The position numbers were made by a program, and so were the translations under genes. Shown here piece after piece: positions 36,247 to 42,064 of a stretch of 42,064 nt of DNA. The stretch's first letter is position 1; every line of letters begins with the position of its first letter. A model generated the notes under the pieces. It made no database searches and had not been told where the DNA came from. It was given only the letters and a program-made list of their open reading frames with translations. Origin of the DNA: Bacteroidota bacterium (GTDB taxonomy: Bacteria; Bacteroidota; Bacteroidia; Bacteroidales; FEN-979); contig JAPLDO010000024.1 of NCBI GenBank assembly GCA_026391715.1, positions 1-42,064 of the forward strand, read 5' to 3'.

Positions 36247-37685
36247 ATATATTGATGTACTTTGAAATTTTCGTAAAACGAAAATGTCTCCTTATATCTG
36301 AATTCACGGTTTAGATAATTGGAAAGCGTTTGCCCAGGATCTGTCAGCGAAGCCCACTCTTCAAATAAAAATACCTGATTTGAATTCTTTATTTTCATAG
36401 TATCAAGATTCGAAATATCGTTTACGGGGTATATCCGCTCCTGATTCAGCAATGACTGCATACCGGGATAATTACTGAATATTAATTGATTATAGTGATA
36501 AGAAAAGCCATATTCAAGCCATCTGGGGCAGATGATCACGCTTGTTTGCAGTCCCTTATGATCCGAAATAAAAGTAACCGTCTCCTTTAACCGTCGCTTA
36601 TTATCAATGCGAGGATGAAAAGTAACTGCCATCATTATTATTATACCTGCCATCAGAAACGCCCTGAACTTTGCCTCTGAAGCAAGAGAGTTCAAAGCAA
36701 CCGCTATCAGCAAATAAAACCCAACCGAAATAAAAACTGTATATCTGTCGAGAAACATCGGAATTTTATATGAAACCAGGAACATCAAAATATAGGGAGC
36801 AAAAAACCAGATAACCAGAATGAGATTTCTGTTATTCCACACGGTAGTCCCTTTCCTGATTTTCATGATAAACTTCACAAATGCAGCGGTAAGAATACAA
36901 AGCGCTGCAACTGTAACAACCGGGGCGTTCAGATAACGCCATACCATGGTGTAGAGATCGGAAAAAACAGGAGGTTCCACCCAGGTTCCACTAACGGAAG
37001 ATTGGAAAAACCGGTTAAAAAATATCGGAAAATAGGGTATATAGGCAATCAAACTAATAATCACAGAAAGCATGTAAGGTTTCAGAACTGTTTTTCGGTA
37101 TTCAGGAATGATAAAAACCGAAAGTCCCTGGATAACGAAGATAAAAAATCCGAAAAAATGTGAATATATCAGCAAAATGTTTGTCACGGCTAAAAGAACG
37201 ATGTATTTTTTCTTTTCAGGTTGAGAGGTTAAGCCAAGAAATAAATAGATTGAAACCGTAGTCAGCAGGGCAAAAAGAGCATACACCCTCGCCTCATGAG
37301 CAAAAAGCTGGTGATAATTGGACAATGTAAATAGGGCTGCCGCAAAAAAACCTACCGGTTGCGAAAAGTACTTTTTTCCTGTTTTATACAGCATAAACGC
37401 TGTCAGAATGCTGAAAACACAGGAGAGAAACCTGACCGCCAAGGGTGAAATACCAAACCATTTGACTTGGAAATGCATTAGAAGAAAAAACAGAGGAGGA
37501 TTATTTTCATTTGGAAGCATATCGAACAATGAATGTAGATCAGCCTGGGCAAAAAACACTGTAAAAGGCTCATCCATTGCAACATCATTCGAGGCAATAA
37601 ACAGGAATCGGAGAAGGATTACCAGCGTCAGACAAATACCTGGCAACCATACCAGAAATAGGTCAATCGTTTTTCTTTGCTTCAT
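36240..37685 (-). CDS. GT39-like (PMT/ArnT-type) membrane glycosyltransferase
   Basis: A 481-residue protein with about ten hydrophobic segments and a short soluble C terminus. The first loop holds DEPFTVFFAQAD, the acidic dyad region seen in GT-C enzymes of the PMT/ArnT group, followed by NENNPPLFFLLMH, which matches their second conserved motif. Such enzymes transfer sugars from polyprenyl-linked donors at the periplasmic face. Start set at 37685 (MKQRKTID), overlapping the mazG stop by 23 bp; an ATG at 37697 is equally possible. Overlap implies coupling to mazG. Confidence 0.82.
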   Translation of the reverse strand: MKQRKTIDLFLVWLPGICLTLVILLRFLFIASNDVAMDEPFTVFFAQADLHSLFDMLPNENNPPLFFLLMHFQVKWFGISPLAVRFLSCVFSILTAFMLYKTGKKYFSQPVGFFAAALFTLSNYHQLFAHEARVYALFALLTTVSIYLFLGLTSQPEKKKYIVLLAVTNILLIYSHFFGFFIFVIQGLSVFIIPEYRKTVLKPYMLSVIISLIAYIPYFPIFFNRFFQSSVSGTWVEPPVFSDLYTMVWRYLNAPVVTVAALCILTAAFVKFIMKIRKGTTVWNNRNLILVIWFFAPYILMFLVSYKIPMFLDRYTVFISVGFYLLIAVALNSLASEAKFRAFLMAGIIIMMAVTFHPRIDNKRRLKETVTFISDHKGLQTSVIICPRWLEYGFSYHYNQLIFSNYPGMQSLLNQERIYPVNDISNLDTMKIKNSNQVFLFEEWASLTDPGQTLSNYLNREFRYKETFSFYENFKVHQYIK

Positions 37686-38436
37686 TCCAGAAAACATCCA
37701 TTTCGCTCAGCGACATTTCGTGTAAAGACTTGCCAAACTCCCTTGCTTTATCTTCAAGATGTTTGAACCTTTTTATAAATTTCCGGTTGGTTCCTTCCAG
37801 GGCGTCTTCGGGGTTGACCTCGATAAACCTGGCGTAGTTGATAATGGCAAAAAGCAGATCGCCCAGCTCATCTTCCTTCCGTTTTTGCGAGTCGCCGGCT
37901 TCAACCATCTCTCTGAGTTCATTCAGTTCTTCCATCACCTTTTCCCAAACCTGTTCGGGTTTTTCCCAGTCAAAACCAACGCCGCTGGCTTTCTCCTGTA
38001 TCCGGTAAGCCTTAACCATGGCGGGAAGTCCGGTAGGTACGCCCGACAGCACATATTTATTGCCCTTTTCTTTCAGTTTGATCCGCTCCCAGTTGTCGTG
38101 AACCTCTTTAGCATCCTTAACCACAACATCGCCAAAAATGTGCGGATGGCGGTTTATCAGTTTTTCGGTAATACTTTCAAGCACCCCCTTTATGTCGAAT
38201 GAATTGGTTTCCGAAGCAATTTTTGAATAAAAAACAAGGTGAAGCATCAAATCGCCCAGCTCCTTCTTAAGCGCCTCCATGTCGTTTTGCAAAATAGACT
38301 CCGAAAGTTCATAAGTTTCCTCAATCGTCAGATACCTTAATGAGGCGATTGTCTGCTTTTTGTCCCACGGGCATTTCGCCCGCAGTTCATCCATGATTTC
38401 CAATAGTTTCTGAAATGCTGCTGTTTTTTCCTCCAT
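37663..38436 (-). CDS. mazG: Nucleoside triphosphate pyrophosphohydrolase MazG
   Basis: A 257-residue all-alpha NTP pyrophosphohydrolase that clears aberrant nucleotides. Two MazG repeats are visible. The first has CPWDKKQT, EETYEL and KELGDLMLHL; the second has KVMEELNELREM and KEDELGDLLFAI, i.e. EExxE and ELGD metal-binding motifs in each. The conserved LSGVPTGLPAM linker lies between. Start at 38436 (MEEKTAAFQ) fits the family; the frame upstream to 38550 gives unrelated residues and passes a promoter box at 38452-38459. Confidence 0.93.
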   Translation of the reverse strand: MEEKTAAFQKLLEIMDELRAKCPWDKKQTIASLRYLTIEETYELSESILQNDMEALKKELGDLMLHLVFYSKIASETNSFDIKGVLESITEKLINRHPHIFGDVVVKDAKEVHDNWERIKLKEKGNKYVLSGVPTGLPAMVKAYRIQEKASGVGFDWEKPEQVWEKVMEELNELREMVEAGDSQKRKEDELGDLLFAIINYARFIEVNPEDALEGTNRKFIKRFKHLEDKAREFGKSLHEMSLSEMDVFWNEAKKND

Positions 38437-38451
38437 GAAAAATATTTTGAA

Positions 38452-38459
38452 CAAAAGTA
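38452..38459 (-). promoter_or_regulatory. Bacteroidota -7 box for mazG
   Basis: CAAAAGTA on the plus strand reads TACTTTTG on the minus strand, a TAnnTTTG match 16 bases upstream of the mazG ATG at 38436. Confidence 0.5.
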
Positions 38460-38630
38460 AGCATTTCAACACTGCCGCGTTATTATACTTCGGCCGGGAA
38501 TAAATTGCGTTTTCCACAATCCAAAAAACGTTTTTCTGCATCAGTTTCATCTGCGTTCCTTGCCCTGTCCACCCCTGAAAACTGAATCTTCTTATTTGTT
38601 TACGTTGTTGTAATAATTAAAACGAATGAG

Positions 38631-38638
38631 TATCTTTG
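38631..38638 (+). promoter_or_regulatory. Orphan Bacteroidota -7 box before a repeat insertion
   Basis: TATCTTTG fits TAnnTTTG. About 40 bases downstream an ATG at 38678 opens a nine-codon frame (MGLKGRSHK) that stops at the edge of the inverted-repeat element at 38705. This may be the promoter and first codons of a gene cut off by the insertion. Confidence 0.4.
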
Positions 38639-38704
38639 CTACTCAAATAATAAAACACCAGTTAAGATCATCCAAAATGGGACTGAAAGGGCGAAGCCAT
38701 AAAT

Positions 38705-38925
38705 AGTGTTAAGTGATTAAATGTTAAGTTTTAAGGACATTCATATAACTCACCAGGCACACATTATCCAGGTACTTCGGCTACCCAAAAGAAGGCAAAC
38801 CCGGCTGGAGAAACCCGTCATGGATGAGCGATTCCCCGCTCCAGAGTTTAATAAACTCCAAAAAACCAAAGCAGCTCCCCCTTAACACTTAACACTTAAA
38901 ACTTAACATTTAATCACTTAACACT
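38705..38925. repeat. 221-bp inverted-repeat element built of TTAAGTG-like heptamers
   Basis: Perfect 31-bp arms at 38705-38735 and 38895-38925 flank 159 bp of non-coding sequence. The arms consist of degenerate 7-bp units (GTGTTAA, GTGATTA, AATGTTA, AGTTTTA). The inner part has no reading frame I trust. A related, shorter inverted pair is at 41935-42018. It may be a MITE-like element or a hairpin-forming intergenic repeat. It fills most of the 522-bp gap between mazG and the RhuM remnant. Confidence 0.75.
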
Positions 38926-38958
38926 TTTTCCATATTCTTCCTGTCTCAACTGTAAAAA

Positions 38959-39291
38959 ATGACGAAGTCCGATAAAGACAAAGGTGAAATAATCATCTAT
39001 CAACCCGATAATACATCCTCTCATTTAGAGGTTAGCATTTCAGAGGCTACAGTATGGCTGTCACAGAATCAGATGGTTGAGTTGTTTAATTCCACAAAGC
39101 AAAATATTAGTTTTCACATAAATAACATTTTCAAAGAGGGCGAATTGTCTAGAAATTCAGTTGTCAGGTATTCCTTGACAACTGCATCAGATGGCAAAAA
39201 ATATAAGACTTCATATTACAATCTCGACGTTATTATCTCTGTTGGATATCGTGTTAAATCTCAACCGTATATCACATTGGCGCTTCATTAA
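38959..39291 (+). pseudogene. RhuM family protein, truncated
   Basis: 110 codons matching the N-terminal part of RhuM (PF13310-like) proteins: IIIYQPD, a helix-turn-helix-like AESATVWLSQNQMVELFN segment, TKQNISFHINNIFKEGEL and YNLDVIISVGYRVKSQ. Full-length members continue for about 200 more residues. Here the family sequence ends after VKSQ, with eight unrelated residues and a stop at 39289. Decayed repeat element E follows, so the 3' part was probably lost by insertion and deletion. RhuM proteins often accompany type I restriction loci in accessory islands; none is present here. Confidence 0.8.
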
Positions 39292-39309
39292 ATGACCTTG
39301 GCAAGAAAC

Positions 39310-39397
39310 AACCTTAAAGGTCGTGGCAATTCAAGTTACCTATATATGTGGATTTAGTCAATTTTTTATTTTTATTCCCACTTTTCGGAGTGGACTC
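39310..39397. mobile_element. MITE-like element, copy E (right half of type D)
   Basis: From about 39310 the sequence aligns with the right half of copy D (ACCTTAA, GTGGCAATTCAAGTT) and ends at 39397 with CTTTTCGGAGTGGACTC, the shared right terminus. The left half and left terminus are absent. It begins about 20 bp after the RhuM stop. Confidence 0.7.
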
Positions 39398-39515
39398 ATT
39401 ATTGAATCTGGCTAAAGAATCAACATCGTTAAAATATAATATAGTAGCGATCTGACCGACAAGATAAAAGCAAGGATTGAGAAGGTTGCCAGAATCTGTG
39501 ATAAGATTTAATTTT
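39398..39515. other. Intergenic remnant between copies E and C
   Basis: A 118-bp stretch. One plus-strand frame reads SDLTDKIKARIEKVARICDKI before a stop at about 39510. The composition looks like the C-terminal end of a lost protein, but I cannot assign it. The last six bases, AATTTT, are the left copy of the direct repeat flanking element C. Confidence 0.35.
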
Positions 39516-39785
39516 GAGCCTACTCCGAAAAGTCAAAAAAACAAATAAACTGCTATTTGTCAAATCATCCTTCATGGTACCCCTCCCCCAACCCCTCCCC
39601 AAAAAGGGAGGGGAGTGGTGTGCTAATCATCATAATACCATGATTAACACAGCTATCGCATATTAGCACGAGCCTCCCCCTTCCCTTTTTGGGGAAGGGG
39701 GTCGGGGGGAAGGGGTCTAATGGCAGGAGCAAAAGCATGATGATTGTAGCAATGTGGCATAAAAATGACTTTTCGGAGTGGACTC
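39516..39785 (+). mobile_element. MITE-like G-tract element, copy C (complete, 270 bp)
   Basis: Left end GAGCCTACTCCGAAAAGTCA and right end TGACTTTTCGGAGTGGACTC are inverted repeats with two mismatches. AATTTT occurs directly on both sides (39510-39515 and 39786-39791), a likely 6-bp target duplication. The interior matches copies A and B, with the C-rich block at 39580-39600 and the G-rich block at 39691-39715. No coding capacity. It ends 26 bp upstream of the AAA ATPase ATG and may influence that gene. Confidence 0.85.
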
Positions 39786-39811
39786 AATTTTGTCCATTTT
39801 AACAACATAAG

Positions 39812-41365
39812 ATGAAAAAATATTTTAATATAGCAGGTCCGTGTAACAACAAAAGTCATTATATGATCCCAGTATTAAAAAGGATCAAGGAAATTGAAAA
39901 TCTTGTTGAATATGGTCAATATTTTGTGATTCATGCACCTCGTCAAACCGGTAAAACTACACTTGTCAAAGAATTGGTAAATTTTTATAATGTTGAAGGT
40001 CATTACTATGCTTTATATTGTTCGGTCGAATCAGTTCAGACTTTCACTGAACCCAAAGAAGGAATACCTGAAATTTTGAATAATTTGAAATTCTCAATCA
40101 GGAATTCAAATTTACCGATGAAAGAACTTTTCGCAGAAAACGCTGATACGACTGAAATTTCTACTTTAATAAAAAGTTCGTTAGCAAGCTATTGCTCAAT
40201 GCTCGATAAACCCCTGATTATCTTTTTCGATGAAATAGATGGCTTGCAAAACGGAACTTTGATTACTTTTTTACGTCAAATACGCGATGGATATATAACA
40301 AGACCCGAAATTCCTTTTGTTCATAGCATCGCGCTTGTTGGTATGCGAAATGTAAAAGATTATAAATCAAAATTGAGAGATAATAAGCAAACACTTGGTT
40401 CTGCAAGCCCTTTTAATTTTATAACAGAAGCTTTAACAGTTAAAAATTTTTCAATTTCAGAAATTGAAGACCTATACGCTCAGCATACGCAGGCAACCGG
40501 TCAGGTTTTCGACAAACAGGTTATTGAGAAAATATTTGAACAAACCGAAGGGCAGCCATGGCTGGTAAATGCAATTGCGAGAGAAGTAATACAAAAAATT
40601 TTAACTAACGATTATACACAAAAGATAACCACAGAATTAGTAGAACAAGCGATTCAAAACATAATTTTGCGGCGCGATACCCACATAGACAGTTTGTTAG
40701 ATAAATTGAAAGAGCCGCGTGTACAAAAAATTATTGAACCTATTATTTCAGGAGCGGAAAATGAAATCAACATTTTAGACGACGACGCCCGATATTGTCT
40801 CGATTTGGGTTTAATAAAAGATTCTAATAGAATTTTACAACCGGCAAATAAAATTTATGGCGAGGTAATTATTCGAACATTAAGTTACAATACACAATAT
40901 CAATTATATAGCCAAATACCAAATAGATGGATAGATAATGCTGGAGCTATTGATATGACCGGATTGCTAAAAGGCTTTCAACAATTCTGGCGCGAAAACT
41001 CAAATATCTGGATAGAAAAATATGACTATAAAGAAGCAGCCCCTCATTTAATCCTGCAAGCCTTTCTGCAAAGGATCATCAATGGCGGAGGTATTATTTT
41101 AAGGGAATATGCAGCAGGAAGGGAACGAATGGATTTGTGTGTAGTGTATCAAAACAATAAATATCCTCTCGAACTAAAAATAATGTATTCAAAATCAGTT
41201 GTTCAGCAAGGAATTGAACAATTAAGCGCCTATATGGCAACCCTTGGCGAAAAAACTGGTTGGCTTGTCATTTTTGACAGAAGCAATACAAAAAGCTGGG
41301 ACGAAAAAACATATTGGAGGGATGAAAACATTGGAGAAAAAATAATTCATATTGTTGGATGCTAA
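39812..41365 (+). CDS. AAA ATPase with C-terminal PD-(D/E)XK nuclease-like domain
   Basis: A 517-residue protein. The N-terminal part (about 20-280) is a P-loop ATPase of the archaeal-type AAA family: Walker A HAPRQTGKTT (about 45-54), Walker B LIIFFDEIDG and a downstream GMRNVKDY sensor-like segment. The C-terminal region (about 400-515) contains GGGIILREYAAGRERMDL, NKYPLELKIM and QLSAYMATLG, the D...ExK pattern of PD-(D/E)XK nuclease-like domains. Proteins of this build are widespread and variable in Bacteroidota, and their role is not settled; DNA processing or defence is possible. A repeat element abuts its 5' side, and no partner gene is evident. Confidence 0.82.
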   Translation: MKKYFNIAGPCNNKSHYMIPVLKRIKEIENLVEYGQYFVIHAPRQTGKTTLVKELVNFYNVEGHYYALYCSVESVQTFTEPKEGIPEILNNLKFSIRNSNLPMKELFAENADTTEISTLIKSSLASYCSMLDKPLIIFFDEIDGLQNGTLITFLRQIRDGYITRPEIPFVHSIALVGMRNVKDYKSKLRDNKQTLGSASPFNFITEALTVKNFSISEIEDLYAQHTQATGQVFDKQVIEKIFEQTEGQPWLVNAIAREVIQKILTNDYTQKITTELVEQAIQNIILRRDTHIDSLLDKLKEPRVQKIIEPIISGAENEINILDDDARYCLDLGLIKDSNRILQPANKIYGEVIIRTLSYNTQYQLYSQIPNRWIDNAGAIDMTGLLKGFQQFWRENSNIWIEKYDYKEAAPHLILQAFLQRIINGGGIILREYAAGRERMDLCVVYQNNKYPLELKIMYSKSVVQQGIEQLSAYMATLGEKTGWLVIFDRSNTKSWDEKTYWRDENIGEKIIHIVGC

Positions 41366-41399
41366 AGAATTAAACGAACCTTAAACCCTTTTTTCCCGC

Positions 41400-41927
41400 T
41401 TGCTCGACCTCATCATTTCCGGTAAAACCCGCCTCAAACTTCTCCTGAAATTCTTCCTCGCCCCCGAGATTTCCGGGCATCTCCGCGGGCTGGCTGAAGA
41501 ATTCGGCGAAAGCACAAATTCCATCAGACTCGAACTGAACCGTTTCGAGCAAGGAGGTTTGCTACTTTCCTGCATGGAGCAGAACCGCAAGGTATTCCGC
41601 GCCAACAAAAACCACCCCCTCTTTTCCGACCTCACCGCCATTCTCCGCAAACACGTCGGTCTCGACCACCTCGTGGAGGAACATCTCGACCGCATCGGAA
41701 ACGTCACCCACGCATACCTCACCGGCGACATGGCTGTAGGTCGCGACAGTAAATGCATTGAACTCCTTCTGGTAGGCGAAGAGATTAACATGGAAAACCT
41801 GCAACGCCTCACCGCCAAAGTGGAAAAACTGATCAACCGCAAAATTCATACAATCATCCTCACATCCGCCGAAGCAAAAAATCAGATCGTTGGGAAAAAA
41901 GATAATTGGAAAATATGGGGAAACTAA
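41400..41927 (+). CDS. Winged-helix regulator with degenerate nucleotidyltransferase domain
   Basis: A 175-residue protein starting at TTG 41400 (MLDLIISGKTRLKLLLKFFL, 34 bp after the previous stop). Residues about 8-80 form an ArsR-like winged helix (LRGLAEEFGESTNSIRLELNRFEQGGLL). Residues about 85-160 resemble a MNT-type nucleotidyltransferase fold: YLTGDMAVGRDSKCIELLLVG sits where catalytic members have GSxxxGxxxxxSDxDL. The Asp pair is not conserved, so catalysis is unlikely. Related proteins occur beside surface polysaccharide loci in Bacteroidota. No ATG is available in frame near the start. Base composition is slightly richer in GC than its neighbours. Confidence 0.75.
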   Translation: MLDLIISGKTRLKLLLKFFLAPEISGHLRGLAEEFGESTNSIRLELNRFEQGGLLLSCMEQNRKVFRANKNHPLFSDLTAILRKHVGLDHLVEEHLDRIGNVTHAYLTGDMAVGRDSKCIELLLVGEEINMENLQRLTAKVEKLINRKIHTIILTSAEAKNQIVGKKDNWKIWGN

Positions 41928-41934
41928 AAAAAAA

Positions 41935-42018
41935 GTGTTAAGGGATTAAGTGTTAAGTGTTAAGGGAGTAGTGGATGTTTTGTGTTAAGTTTTGTTCCTT
42001 AACACTTAATCACTTAAC
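41935..42018. repeat. Inverted TTAAGTG-type heptamer repeat at right edge
   Basis: GTGTTAAGGGATTAAGTGTT (41935 on) and the block ending CACTTAAC (41997-42018) form a 21-22 bp inverted pair with one mismatch around a 40-bp core. The arms share the heptamer unit of the 38705-38925 element. It begins 7 bp after the preceding stop codon and more related sequence runs towards the window edge. Confidence 0.7.
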
Positions 42019-42064
42019 TCTTAAAACTATCGTTTGTTCACTTAAAACTATTTTTTTCTTGTAA

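Noticed and set aside
38672-38690. GACTGAAAG-ending motif resembling a CRISPR repeat end
   Set aside because: Single occurrence; no regularly spaced second copy or cas gene.

Overview
The window reads as a piece of a Bacteroidota chromosome, probably of the Bacteroidales/Marinilabiliales type. The evidence is repeated TAnnTTTG promoter boxes (mostly TACCTTTG), almost no Shine-Dalgarno sequences, a GH92 mannosidase, lipoprotein boxes, and the particular set of housekeeping genes. The taxonomic placement is inferred from style and protein families; no marker was searched.

Layout. 1-3.2 kb: the 3' part of a large multi-PAS/GAF hybrid histidine kinase. 3.5-9.1 kb: a PLP-dependent Cys/Met-metabolism enzyme, topoisomerase IV subunit B (parE), and a leftward group of a SpoT-like HD hydrolase, the NAD(P)HX repair enzyme Nnr and a small membrane protein. 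9.6-11.3 kb: ruvX, def and a TPR lipoprotein. 11.3-14.6 kb: cdaA (c-di-AMP synthase) and folP on the minus strand, separated by an oppositely oriented Fic/AMPylase gene with its own palindromic operator. 14.8-17.9 kb: a secreted GH92 alpha-mannosidase. 17.9-22.1 kb: a polar amino-acid ABC importer of unusual architecture and a TylF-like methyltransferase. 22.2-26.3 kb: rpmH, a YfhO-type membrane protein and a glycosyltransferase. 26.3-29.2 kb: a MATE exporter, RNase P RNA (rnpB) and wecB. 29.2-35.5 kb: gyrB followed by a MacA/MacB-permease/TolC tripartite efflux set lacking its ATPase. 35.6-38.5 kb: a 5'-truncated peroxiredoxin, a GT39-like membrane glycosyltransferase and mazG. 38.5-42 kb: a repeat-rich accessory stretch with a broken RhuM gene, an AAA ATPase-PD(D/E)XK protein and a wHTH-nucleotidyltransferase-like regulator.

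A recurring non-coding theme is a family of small non-coding elements with 20-bp terminal inverted repeats (GAGTCCACTCCGAAAAGTCA). Three copies of about 270 bp carry G-quadruplex-type G tracts on both strands. One complete and one decayed copy have the same ends but a different palindromic core. Two complete copies are flanked by 6-bp AT direct repeats. Short-period tandem arrays (7 or 8 bp) also sit directly behind several stop codons.

The most unusual items are: the importer polypeptide whose substrate-binding half-domains occur in the order C-half, N-half, C-half, N-half before the permease, with a partner ATPase carrying a GHKL-like C-terminal domain; a perfect 40-nt palindrome in the P12 helix position of RNase P RNA; the G-tract element family; the Fic gene splitting folP-cdaA; and the peroxiredoxin that has lost its start codon and about 20 residues. 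No completely new multigene system is evident. The ABC importer is the best candidate for a poorly described molecular arrangement.
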